Assembly: GCA_015234465.1 (NCBI GenBank)
Contig: JADGNA010000008.1
Coordinates: 1,116,001-1,180,000 of the forward strand
Direction: 5' to 3'
DNA: 64,000 bases
From: Salinibacterium sp.
Lineage (GTDB): Bacteria > Actinomycetota > Actinomycetes > Actinomycetales > Microbacteriaceae
The notes under the pieces were generated by a model. It searched no databases. It saw nothing but the letters and a program-made list of their open reading frames with translations, and was not told the DNA's origin. The first letter of the stretch is position 1; every line of letters starts with the position of its first letter. This document shows positions 44,108 to 52,026 of this stretch, piece after piece. The position numbers were made by a program, and so were the translations under genes.

Positions 44108-44958
44108 GCGGTAAGCCTTTCGATGAGCTCGCGGTAGCGGGCGGAGGTGCGCTCGACGATCTCCTGCGGCAACTCCGGCGGAGTGCCCTCTCCCGACCAG
44201 TTGGCGGTGAGCCAGTCGCGCACGATCTGCTTGTCGAAGCTGGATGCGCGGTCGCCCGCGGCATAGCGCTCGGCATCCCAGTACCGGCTGCTGTCAGACG
44301 TGAGCACCTCGTCGGCGAGCGTGATGACGCCGTGCGAGTCGATGCCGAACTCGAACTTCGTGTCGGCGAGGATGACGCCGCGCGAGAGGGCGAAGGTCGC
44401 CGCGCGCGTGAAGATCGAGAGCGAGAGGTCGCGCAGGGCGGCGGCGGTCGACTCCCCGATCAGTGCGGCCGACTGCTCGAAGGTGATGTTCTCATCGTGT
44501 TCGCCTGCGGGCGCCTTGAACGCGGGCGTGTAGATCGGCTCCGGCAGGCGGTCACCGTCGGAGAGGCCAGCGGGCAGCGGGATGCCGCACACGGTCTGCT
44601 TCTGCTGGTATTCCTTCCAGCCGCTGCCGGTGAGGTAACCGCGCACGACGCACTCGACCGGGAACATCTCGAGCTCCTGCACGAACATCGCGCGGTGCGA
44701 GACCGCCTCGGGGATGTCGCCCGTCGCGAGATGGTTGGGAACGTCGGCGAGTTCCTCGAACCAGAAGAGGCTCAGGGCAGTCAGGAGTTCACCCTTGCCC
44801 GGGATCTCAGGCTCGAGCACGTGGTCGAAGGCACTCACGCGGTCGGAGGCGACCACGAGCATCCGGCCCGGCATCTGCTCTGAGCGATAGAGGTCACGCA
44901 CCTTGCCGGAGTGGGCGAGGTTCCAGCCCTGTTCGGCCAGTGGTTCTGTATAGGTCAT
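44104..44958 (-). CDS. purC: SAICAR synthetase PurC
   Basis: The 284 residues match the PurC fold: N-terminal HSGKVRDLYRS, the ATP-binding VVASDRVSAFDHVLEPEIPGKG, the signature VECVVRGYLTGSGWKEY and LADTKFEFG. It joins CAIR and aspartate. The length exceeds the 240 residues of the short type and fits the actinobacterial form of about 290. Coupled to purD upstream and the GNAT gene downstream by ATGA overlaps. Confidence 0.95.
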   Translation of the reverse strand: MTYTEPLAEQGWNLAHSGKVRDLYRSEQMPGRMLVVASDRVSAFDHVLEPEIPGKGELLTALSLFWFEELADVPNHLATGDIPEAVSHRAMFVQELEMFPVECVVRGYLTGSGWKEYQQKQTVCGIPLPAGLSDGDRLPEPIYTPAFKAPAGEHDENITFEQSAALIGESTAAALRDLSLSIFTRAATFALSRGVILADTKFEFGIDSHGVITLADEVLTSDSSRYWDAERYAAGDRASSFDKQIVRDWLTANWSGEGTPPELPQEIVERTSARYRELIERLTA

Positions 44959-46208
44959 TGCCCAACCACCCTCTGCGCGATGTCGTGGCGGAACTGTCCG
45001 CCTTCCAGATGGATCGTGTCCATGGCCTTGTAGGCGCGCTCGCGCGCCTGTGCGAAGTCCGCTCCCCGCGCGACGACGCTCAGCACGCGCCCTCCCGAGG
45101 AGACGAAGCCGCCCTCGGATGCTGCAGTCGCGGCGTGCGCGATCGTCACGCCCTCAATCGCGAGCGCGTCCGCGATGCCCGTGATGGCGCGGCCCGTGAT
45201 GGGGGTCTCCGGGTAGCCCTCGCTCGCGAGCACGACCGTGACGCACGCGTCGCTCGAGAATTCGGGGCGAGGCAGGGAGCCGAGGCCGCCCGTCGCCGCG
45301 GCGAGCAGCAGCCCGCTCAGCGGGGTCACGAGGCGCGGCAGCACGACCTGGGTCTCGGGGTCGCCGAAGCGCGCGTTGAACTCGATGACCCGGATACCGC
45401 GCTCCGTCACGATGAGTCCGCAGTAGAGCAGGCCGATGAAGGGCGTCTGCTCCTCGGCGAGCTGGCGCACGGTCGGGAGGGCGATCGTGTCGATGACCTC
45501 ATCGACGAAGGTGTCGGGCAGCCAGGGGAGGGGCGAGTAGGCGCCCATTCCGCCCGTGTTGGGGCCGGCATCCGCGTCGAGGAGGCGTTTGTAGTCCTGG
45601 GCGGGGGAGAGAGGGAGCACGTTGTGCCCGTCGGAGAGCAGGAAGAGCGAGACCTCCTGGCCGTCCAGGAACTCCTCGACCAGCACGCTGCCCTGCTTGA
45701 GGTAGAACTCGGCGTGGGCGACGGCGGCATCGCGGTCGCCGGTGACGAGCACACCCTTGCCCGCCGCGAGCCCATCGGCCTTGATCACGTGGGGAGCGCC
45801 GTACTCGTCCATCGCCGCGATCGCCTCGTCAAGCGTGCCGGCACGGGTGGCGCGGCCGGTCGGCACGCCGGCGGCCTCCATGATCCGCTTTGCGAAGGTC
45901 TTGCTGCCCTCGAGCTGCGCGGCCGCCTTGCCCGGCCCGAAGACGGGGATGCCCGAGCGGCGGATGCGGTCGGCCACGCCCTCGACGAGGGGTGCCTCCG
46001 GCCCGATCATGACGAGCTCGATGTCGTTGTCGACCGCGAAATCGGTCACGACGCCCGGGTTCGTGGGGTCGAGGTGGATGACAGGAACCTCGGCCGCAAT
46101 GCCCGCGTTGCCGGGGGCGGCGATGATCTCGTGGCTCGCCTCTTCCGCGAGAAGCGCGGTAATGATGGCGTGCTCGCGGGCACCGGAACCGAGGACCAGG
46201 ATCTTCAC
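44955..46208 (-). CDS. purD: GAR synthetase PurD
   Basis: This 417-residue ATP-grasp ligase joins phosphoribosylamine and glycine. Landmarks are the N-terminal KILVLGSGAREHAI, the ATP loop VIKADGLAAGKGVLV, GGMGAYSP and the C-terminal GGRVLSVVARG. It overlaps purC by four bases. A small gene of unknown function lies 46 bases upstream in the same direction and may share its transcript. Confidence 0.95.
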   Translation of the reverse strand: MKILVLGSGAREHAIITALLAEEASHEIIAAPGNAGIAAEVPVIHLDPTNPGVVTDFAVDNDIELVMIGPEAPLVEGVADRIRRSGIPVFGPGKAAAQLEGSKTFAKRIMEAAGVPTGRATRAGTLDEAIAAMDEYGAPHVIKADGLAAGKGVLVTGDRDAAVAHAEFYLKQGSVLVEEFLDGQEVSLFLLSDGHNVLPLSPAQDYKRLLDADAGPNTGGMGAYSPLPWLPDTFVDEVIDTIALPTVRQLAEEQTPFIGLLYCGLIVTERGIRVIEFNARFGDPETQVVLPRLVTPLSGLLLAAATGGLGSLPRPEFSSDACVTVVLASEGYPETPITGRAITGIADALAIEGVTIAHAATAASEGGFVSSGGRVLSVVARGADFAQARERAYKAMDTIHLEGGQFRHDIAQRVVGQ

Positions 46209-46254
46209 GTCTGCAAGAGTAGCGGTCGCGTTCGAGGTCTCGCCAAGGCGATCG

Positions 46255-46533
46255 TCATTCGAGGCGCCACTCCGCGAAGAACTCGCCGACCGTCTTCGTT
46301 TCGAGGTCCTCGCGCACCTGCTCGAGCAGGAAGTCGGGCGAGCCGGAGTCTGCCGCGGTGCGCATGACCTCGCGCCCGTTGTCGATGCGGCGGATCACCA
46401 GGTCGAGGGGCCCGTGCGCGGCGCTGCCGAAGGCGGCCTCGAAGAGCGCCCAGATCCACGCCAGGGCGCGCTTCCAGAGAGGCCCCCGCCGCTCTTCCAG
46501 ATCGGCCGTGAGGTGGTTGGCGGCGACATCCAT
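46255..46533 (-). CDS. Hypothetical 92-residue protein upstream of purD
   Basis: A small, mostly helical soluble protein with tryptophan-rich WKRALAWIWALFEAAFG and an acidic C-terminus. No family recognised. It has normal codon usage and lies upstream of purD on the same strand. Its start is only 37 bases from the divergent sterol-carrier-like gene, so the two promoters must overlap. Confidence 0.6.
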   Translation of the reverse strand: MDVAANHLTADLEERRGPLWKRALAWIWALFEAAFGSAAHGPLDLVIRRIDNGREVMRTAADSGSPDFLLEQVREDLETKTVGEFFAEWRLE

Positions 46534-46570
46534 GGCTCAATCCTGCCAGCGCGCGGGTAGCGTGGAGGGC

Positions 46571-46972
46571 ATGGGCAAGTCGAGGATCGTTCCCCAGGTC
46601 GGCGAGGCGGCCGTGCGTCAGGTGCTCGCGGGCGCCGACGACCGGCAGGTGGAGGCGATGGCCGTGCGCTACCTGCTGCAACTGCTCGCCGATGTCGCCC
46701 CGGGCAACGCGCTCGAGGTGCGCATCCCGCCGCACGGCGCGGTGCAGTGCGTCGAGGGTCCGAGCCACACGCGGGGCACGCCGCCCAATGTGGTCGAGAC
46801 GGGAGCCGCAACCTGGATCACCCTCGCAACCGGCAGCCTCACGTGGGCTGACGCGGTTGCGGCAGGCCGGGTCTCCGCGTCGGGTGCCCGCGCCGACCTC
46901 TCGGACCTCCTGCCCATCAAGTGGGACCGCGAGGCGCTCGCCGACACCCCGCCGCCCACGCCCGAGGTCTGA
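46571..46972 (+). CDS. Bacterial sterol-carrier-like family protein
   Basis: The 133 residues match the actinobacterial sterol carrier family often found near purine genes: VRYLLQLLADVAPGNALEVRIPPHGAVQCV and TWITLATGSLTWADAVAAGRVSASGARADL, the SCP2-like core. The fold binds lipids; its bacterial role is unknown. A TAGCGT -10 lies seven bases before the ATG. Confidence 0.78.
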   Translation: MGKSRIVPQVGEAAVRQVLAGADDRQVEAMAVRYLLQLLADVAPGNALEVRIPPHGAVQCVEGPSHTRGTPPNVVETGAATWITLATGSLTWADAVAAGRVSASGARADLSDLLPIKWDREALADTPPPTPEV

Positions 46973-47023
46973 GTCACCGGCGCCCCTGTGTTCCTCCCGG
47001 GTCGCGTGCGGGAGAATGGACGC

Positions 47024-47341
47024 ATGAGCGACATCAACCAGCCCCCGGCCGACGCGCAGCAGGTCAGCATCCGCCGCGCCCCCAAGGTGCCGGTGTTCCT
47101 GCTGCTGGGCGCGCTGCTCGGTCTCCTCGTGGCGCTCGTCGCGACGGCGGCGTTCCCCGTCGACCCGCTCGTCGGCTTCGGTGCAACCTTCGGCTACCTG
47201 TGCGTGTACTTCATCCCGGCGGGCCTCGTGCTGGGCGCGCTCGTCGCCCTCATCCTCGATGCTCGCTCGCGCCGCCGCGCCCGCACCGTCACGGTGGACC
47301 ACGAGTCGGTGCGCGACGAAGGCGACACCCCCGCGGGTTGA
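47024..47341 (+). CDS. Small two-helix membrane protein
   Basis: The 105 residues have two hydrophobic helices (VFLLLGALLGLLVALVATAAF; YFIPAGLVLGALVALIL) followed by a basic then acidic tail. No named family recognised. A GAGAAT -10 lies six bases before the ATG. The stop codon is the TGA of a GGGTTGAGT repeat, so the repeat insertion probably set the current C-terminus. Confidence 0.7.
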   Translation: MSDINQPPADAQQVSIRRAPKVPVFLLLGALLGLLVALVATAAFPVDPLVGFGATFGYLCVYFIPAGLVLGALVALILDARSRRRARTVTVDHESVRDEGDTPAG

Positions 47342-47417
47342 GTCGCGAGCGCCAGCGAGCGTATCGAAACCCCACCGGATGGTTTCGATACGGCCCTGGC
47401 GGGCCTACTCAACCCGC
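47334..47417. repeat. Inverted pair of GGTTGAGT...GTATCGAAACC repeats
   Basis: Two copies face each other (GGGTTGAGTCGCGAGC... and ...GGCGGGCCTACTCAACCC), with GTATCGAAAC and GTTTCGATAC as inner arms. The pair can fold into a long hairpin between the convergent small membrane protein gene and purF, and may work as a bidirectional terminator. Confidence 0.8.
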
Positions 47418-47423
47418 CCCGCG

Positions 47424-48881
47424 CTAGCTGAGCTGGGTCTGCTCCACCCAGCGCAGGTACTCCTCGCTGACGGTGCCGGTCACGTAGTCACCCGTGAAGC
47501 AGCTCATCTCGAGGGCCGTGACATCCGAGCCCTCAAGGATTGCCGCCTGGAGGTCTTCGACCTCCTGGTAGATGAGGTTGTCGGCGCCGAGCTCCATGCC
47601 GATCTCGGGAATCTTGCGGCCGTGGGCAACGAGCTCGTGGCGTGACGGCATGTTGATGCCGTAGACGTGCGGGTAGCGCACGGGCGGCGCTGCAGAGGTG
47701 AAGGTCACCTTGTTGGCGCCAGCCTGGCGCGCCATCTCGACGATCTCCTTCGAGGTCGTGCCGCGCACGATCGAGTCGTCGACGATCAGGATGTTCTTGC
47801 CCCGGAACTCCGTGCCCATCGCGTTGAGCTTCTGCTTGACGCTCTTCTTGCGCTGGGCCTGCCCCGGCATGATGAAGGTGCGGCCCACGTAGCGGTTCTT
47901 GTAGAAGCCCTCGCGGTATTCGACGCCGAGCTTCTGGGCGACCTGCATGGCCGCGGGGCGCGATGAGTCGGGAATCGGCATGACGACGTCGATGTCGCCC
48001 ATGGGCGTGTGCTTCGCGATCGTGTCGGCGAGGCGGTTGCCCATGCGAAGGCGGGCCTCGTAGACCGAGATGCCGTTCATGATCGAGTCGGGCCGCGCGA
48101 GGTAGACGTACTCGAAGGAGCAGGGCACGAGCCGCGGGTTGGGGGCACACTGGCGCGAGGTCATCGAGCCGTCGAGGCCGATGAAGATCGCCTCACCCGG
48201 AGCCACTTCGCGCACGATCTCGTAGCCGCCGCTCTCAAGCACGAGCGATTCGGATGCCACGACCCACTCGGTGCCGACGAGCCCCGCCGCGCGGCGCCCC
48301 AGCACGAGTGGGCGGATGCCGAAGGGGTCGCGGAAGGCGAGCAGCCCGTGGCCGGCGACGAGTGCGATCGCGGCGTAGGAGCCCTCGACTCTCTCGTGCA
48401 CCCGGGTGACGGCGTTGAAGAGCTGGTCGGGGTCGAGGTCTGCGCCGCTGACCTGCTCCTGCAGTTCGTGCGCGAGCACGTTGACGAGCAGTTCGGTGTC
48501 TGAGGTCGTGTTGAGGTGGCGCCGGTCGATGCGGAAGAGCTCGTCGGTCAGCTCGCGGGTGTTGGTGAGGTTGCCGTTGTGTACGAGCATGATGCCGTAG
48601 GGCGCGTTGACGTAGAACGGCTGCGACTCCAGCTCGTTCGCTGCTTCGCCCTTGGTGGCGTAGCGCACGTGGCCGAGCCCCATCGTGCCGAGGAGGGCCC
48701 GCATGTCGCGGGTGCGGAATGCTTCCCGCACCTGGCCCTTCGCCTTATGCATGTGGAACATGGCGCCGTCCGCCGTGACGATGCCCGTCGAGTCCTGCCC
48801 GCGATGCTGCAGCAGGAGGAGGGCGTCGTAGACGAGTTGGTTCGCGGGTTCATTCGAGACGATGCCGACAATGCCGCACAT
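47424..48881 (-). CDS. purF: Amidophosphoribosyltransferase PurF
   Basis: This 485-residue enzyme makes phosphoribosylamine from PRPP and glutamine, the first committed purine step. It begins MCGIVGIV, so the catalytic Cys is residue 2 with no propeptide. LLQHRGQDSTGI marks the glutaminase half; the PRPP loop ILIVDDSIVRGTTSKEIV marks the phosphoribosyltransferase half. It is divergent from purM, with 87 bases between the starts. Confidence 0.96.
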   Translation of the reverse strand: MCGIVGIVSNEPANQLVYDALLLLQHRGQDSTGIVTADGAMFHMHKAKGQVREAFRTRDMRALLGTMGLGHVRYATKGEAANELESQPFYVNAPYGIMLVHNGNLTNTRELTDELFRIDRRHLNTTSDTELLVNVLAHELQEQVSGADLDPDQLFNAVTRVHERVEGSYAAIALVAGHGLLAFRDPFGIRPLVLGRRAAGLVGTEWVVASESLVLESGGYEIVREVAPGEAIFIGLDGSMTSRQCAPNPRLVPCSFEYVYLARPDSIMNGISVYEARLRMGNRLADTIAKHTPMGDIDVVMPIPDSSRPAAMQVAQKLGVEYREGFYKNRYVGRTFIMPGQAQRKKSVKQKLNAMGTEFRGKNILIVDDSIVRGTTSKEIVEMARQAGANKVTFTSAAPPVRYPHVYGINMPSRHELVAHGRKIPEIGMELGADNLIYQEVEDLQAAILEGSDVTALEMSCFTGDYVTGTVSEEYLRWVEQTQLS

Positions 48882-48968
48882 TCGGTGCAGACTCCAGACC
48901 GTAGAGTTGATGGTGGGTCTATTCTCCCATGTCGCACGACCGCCTCGTCACGCCCTGAAAGGGGTCCC

Positions 48969-50063
48969 ATGTCAGACAGCTACGCCGCCGCAGGCGTCGA
49001 CACCGCTGCCGGAGACCTCGCGGTCGAACTCATGAAGTCGGCCGTCGCCGCCACTCATGGGCCCCAGGTCATTGGGGGCGTGGGCGGCTTCGCCGGGCTC
49101 TTCGACGTGTCGTTCCTCACGTCCTACAAGAAGCCCCTCCTCGCGACGAGCACCGACGGTGTCGGCACCAAGGTCGCCATCGCACAGGCCATCGACAAGC
49201 ACGACACCATCGGGCAAGACCTCGTGGGCATGGTCGTCGACGACATCATCGTCGTAGGCGCGAAGCCCATGTTCATGACCGACTACATCGCGTGCGGCAA
49301 AGTGTTCCCCCACCGCATCGCGGCGATCGTCGAGGGCATCGCAAAGGCCTGCGCCGCGACGGGCACGGCGCTCGTGGGCGGCGAGACGGCCGAGCATCCG
49401 GGGCTCCTCGGTGTCGACGACTACGACGTCGCGGGTGCTGCCGTCGGCGCGGTCGAAGCGGATGACCTGCTCGGCCCGCAGCGCGTCGAGCACGGCGACA
49501 TCGTGATCGGCATGGAGTCCTCCGGCTTCCACAGCAACGGCTACTCGCTCGTGCGTCACATCCTCGCGAGCGCCGACATGGGCTTCACCGACAACTCGGA
49601 TGCCCTCGGCGGCATGGTCGGCGAAGTGCTGCTCGAGCCGACCCGCCTCTACACGGGCCCGCTCGTCGAACTCCTGGCCGCCCACCCCGGCGCAGTGCAC
49701 GCACTCAGCCACGTGACGGGTGGCGGCATCGCGGCGAACCTCGCACGCGTGTTGCCGCAGGGTGCGTGGGTCGAGGTCGACCGCTCCTCGTGGTCGCCGC
49801 AGCCCGTGTTCCGCACCCTCGCCGAGATCGGTGGGCTCAGCCTCGGTGAGACCGAGGGCACCTGGAACCTGGGCGTGGGCATGTTCGCCGTCGTGAAGGC
49901 GGATGCCGCGGCATCCGTCATCGACTTCATGAACGCGGCGGGAATCCCGTCGTGGGTCGCCGGTGAGGTCTCGACCGCGGCGCGCGACTTCGAGGGCTTC
50001 GAGCAGGGCGCAAAGGGTGTCGACGGCGGTGCCGTGCGCCTCGTGGGTGCGTTTGCGAGTTGA
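48969..50063 (+). CDS. purM: AIR synthetase PurM
   Basis: This 364-residue protein converts FGAM to AIR. Typical stretches are GGFAGLFDVSF, STDGVGTKVAIA, GGETAEHPG and the C-terminal TGGGIAANLARVLP. The ATG has GAAAGGGG upstream. The stop TGA is contributed by the repeat that begins at the gene end (GAGTTGAGTAAG). Confidence 0.95.
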   Translation: MSDSYAAAGVDTAAGDLAVELMKSAVAATHGPQVIGGVGGFAGLFDVSFLTSYKKPLLATSTDGVGTKVAIAQAIDKHDTIGQDLVGMVVDDIIVVGAKPMFMTDYIACGKVFPHRIAAIVEGIAKACAATGTALVGGETAEHPGLLGVDDYDVAGAAVGAVEADDLLGPQRVEHGDIVIGMESSGFHSNGYSLVRHILASADMGFTDNSDALGGMVGEVLLEPTRLYTGPLVELLAAHPGAVHALSHVTGGGIAANLARVLPQGAWVEVDRSSWSPQPVFRTLAEIGGLSLGETEGTWNLGVGMFAVVKADAAASVIDFMNAAGIPSWVAGEVSTAARDFEGFEQGAKGVDGGAVRLVGAFAS

Positions 50064-50140
50064 GTAAGCCCGCTAGGGCTGTATCGAAACTCGGTACGTC
50101 AGCGCCCCCGGTTTCGATACGCTTCGCTACTCAACCCGCG
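50055..50140. repeat. Inverted repeat pair overlapping the purM stop
   Basis: GAGTTGAGTAAGCCCGCT...GTATCGAAAC is followed 20 bases later by GTTTCGATACGCTTCGCTAC and TCAACCC. The left copy supplies the purM stop codon. Confidence 0.8.
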
Positions 50141-50151
50141 AGCATGCGGAA

Positions 50152-50183
50152 GGCCGGGGCTCGGACAATGCCCGGCCCCGGCC
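50152..50183. terminator. Hairpin between convergent purM and DUF3073 gene
   Basis: GGCCGGGGC and GCCCCGGCC form perfect 9-bp arms around a 14-base loop. It can act on both strands. Confidence 0.7.
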
Positions 50184-50199
50184 TACACGCTCAGACTCG

Positions 50200-50397
50200 T
50201 TAGGAGCGGCGCTCCGTGTCGTCGCCCGCGAACTCGGGCCACTTCTGCAGGTCTTCTTCGAGGCGCTCCTCGTCGATCGCCTGCTTCTCGGCGCTGGTCA
50301 GCTCGCGTGCGAGCGCGTCGTAGTTCGTCTCCGGGCTGAAGTACTTCAGCTCCCGGGCGACCTTGGTGTGCTTTGCTTTTTGACGGCCGCGCCCCAT
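50200..50397 (-). CDS. DUF3073 family protein
   Basis: This 65-residue basic-then-acidic protein starts MGRGRQKAKHTKVARELKYF, the highly conserved DUF3073 signature of actinobacteria, followed by NYDALARELTSAE. It is small, cytoplasmic and of unknown function. The open frame extends far upstream, but only this part is conserved in type, so the ATG at MGRGRQ is chosen. It is next to purM, as in related genomes. Confidence 0.9.
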   Translation of the reverse strand: MGRGRQKAKHTKVARELKYFSPETNYDALARELTSAEKQAIDEERLEEDLQKWPEFAGDDTERRS

Positions 50398-50561
50398 GGG
50401 CTTGACCCCCTTACGATTCCAGCCCGACGCCTGTGACTGATGCTCGGGATTGACCAACAAGGAACTACAAAAACTAAGTTCCGAGTTTAGCACGCCAATA
50501 CTCTGCCCCCGGCGGGCTCGACGGGCGGGGTGACCGGCCATCGCACCAGTATTCTGGCCCG

Positions 50562-51965
50562 ATGGGGGAACACAGGGGCGTGCGGCCTTCGCCTGCCGTG
50601 CGGTCGCTGCGGGTCGCGCTCGTCGTGATCGCTGTGCTCGGTGTGCTCCTCGCGCCGACACTCCTCCTCATCGATGCCGAGGCAGACGCTCGCGGCGCGA
50701 TGGCGCTCTACGCACTCGTCGTGCTTGTGTACCTCGGCGCGGGCATCCTCGCCTGGTGGCGCAGGCCGGGCAACCGAATGGGCCCGCTCATCGTGGTGAC
50801 CGGCTTCTCCGTCTATGCGGGCGCGCTGTTCAATGCCCATCACCCGGTGCTGGTCGCAATCGGCACCGTGCTGTCGACCGCGACGCTTGCCCTCGTCGTG
50901 CACATCCTCCATGCCTTCCCCTCCGGCTACCTGCGCGGCAGGCTCTCGCGGCTCGTCGTCGCCCTGGCCTACGTGAACTCCACGGTGCTCGAGGCGCCCG
51001 AGTACCTCTTCTCCTCCGCCCGGGAATCGCCGCTCTTCGTGGCGGAGGCGCCCGCCGTGCTCGCGGTGGCGGCGGTGACCCAGAGGGCGGTGGGCGTCGC
51101 CATCGCGCTCGCGACAGCGGCCGTGCTCCTGCGTCGCTTGCGCTCGGCCGACCGGGCGAACCGCCGCACCCTCATATCGCTGCTCGCCTACGGAACCTTC
51201 GCCATTCTCTTCATTCCCTTCAGCTCCGTCATCCTCGAGGGCTTCTTCGGGGTCGACCCGGTCTGGCGCAGCATCGCCCAGCTGGCCGTCATGGGTGGGG
51301 TGCCCATCGCCTTCACCTTCGGGGTGCTGCGGGGCGGCTTCGCCCGCACTGCCGGGCTCTCCGAGCTCGAGGTATGGCTGGATGCGAGCGGCGATGCGCC
51401 GAGCGCTATCCGGGCGGCGCTCGCGCGCACCGTCGGCGATCCTGACCTCGAGGTCGTCTACTGGGTGGAGGAGCGGGGAATCCACATCGACGATGAGGGA
51501 ACCGCGGTCGCGCTGCCGGTGGGCCGTGGCAGGCGCACCTCGGTCGAGGTGGAGTTGGACGGTCGGCGTATCGCCGCCGTCATCTACGACCAACACCTCA
51601 TCGCCGACGCCCAGAGCGTGCGCTCGGCCGCTCGCCTCGTGGCGCTTCGCCTCGACCGGGCGCGGCTCACGGCCGAACTCCATGCGAGTGAGCGGGCGCT
51701 GGCCGCGTCTCGCGCCCGCATCGAGGCGGCGGATGCTGCGGCGATCGAGCCCGACACCGGCATCGAGCGTCTCACCCAGCGCCAGCGCGAGGTGCTCGCC
51801 CTCATGGCCGCGGGGCGCACCAACGCTGCGATCGCGCGGGAACTCGTGCTCTCTGAGAAGTCGGTCGTGAACCACATCTCCCGCATCTTCGACGCACTCG
51901 ATCTCCCCGTGGCACCCGATGACCACCGCCGTGTGATCGCCGCGATGCGCTATCTGGCGCGGTAG
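50562..51965 (+). CDS. Membrane-embedded LuxR-type one-component regulator
   Basis: The 467 residues have an N-terminal half with about seven membrane helices (residues 15-260), resembling the sensor part of actinobacterial histidine kinases, then a soluble region with a short coiled coil (about 370-390) and a C-terminal LuxR helix-turn-helix (about 399-460; RLTQRQREVLALMAAGRTNAAIARELVLSEKSVV). There is no kinase or receiver domain, so signal and output are in one chain. A TATTCT -10 lies six bases before the ATG. The next gene encodes a cell-wall protein and a perfect palindrome lies between them, so that gene is the probable target. Confidence 0.8.
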   Translation: MGEHRGVRPSPAVRSLRVALVVIAVLGVLLAPTLLLIDAEADARGAMALYALVVLVYLGAGILAWWRRPGNRMGPLIVVTGFSVYAGALFNAHHPVLVAIGTVLSTATLALVVHILHAFPSGYLRGRLSRLVVALAYVNSTVLEAPEYLFSSARESPLFVAEAPAVLAVAAVTQRAVGVAIALATAAVLLRRLRSADRANRRTLISLLAYGTFAILFIPFSSVILEGFFGVDPVWRSIAQLAVMGGVPIAFTFGVLRGGFARTAGLSELEVWLDASGDAPSAIRAALARTVGDPDLEVVYWVEERGIHIDDEGTAVALPVGRGRRTSVEVELDGRRIAAVIYDQHLIADAQSVRSAARLVALRLDRARLTAELHASERALAASRARIEAADAAAIEPDTGIERLTQRQREVLALMAAGRTNAAIARELVLSEKSVVNHISRIFDALDLPVAPDDHRRVIAAMRYLAR

Positions 51966-51973
51966 CCGCAATT

Positions 51974-51989
51974 AGGGAGTTAACTCCCT
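51974..51989. promoter_or_regulatory. Perfect 16-bp palindrome AGGGAGTTAACTCCCT
   Basis: It lies nine bases after the LuxR-type gene stop and 37 bases before the surface protein start. Its length suits a LuxR-type dimer. It is the most probable operator of the adjacent regulator. Confidence 0.55.
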
Positions 51990-52026
51990 CCCACTCCGCT
52001 CGCGATGCTGCGAGCGTCGAAGCACT

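Noticed and set aside
47334-50140. Inverted repeat pairs as insertion sequence ends
   Set aside because: There is no transposase between or near them and no target duplications; the same unit recurs at many gene ends as a small non-coding repeat.
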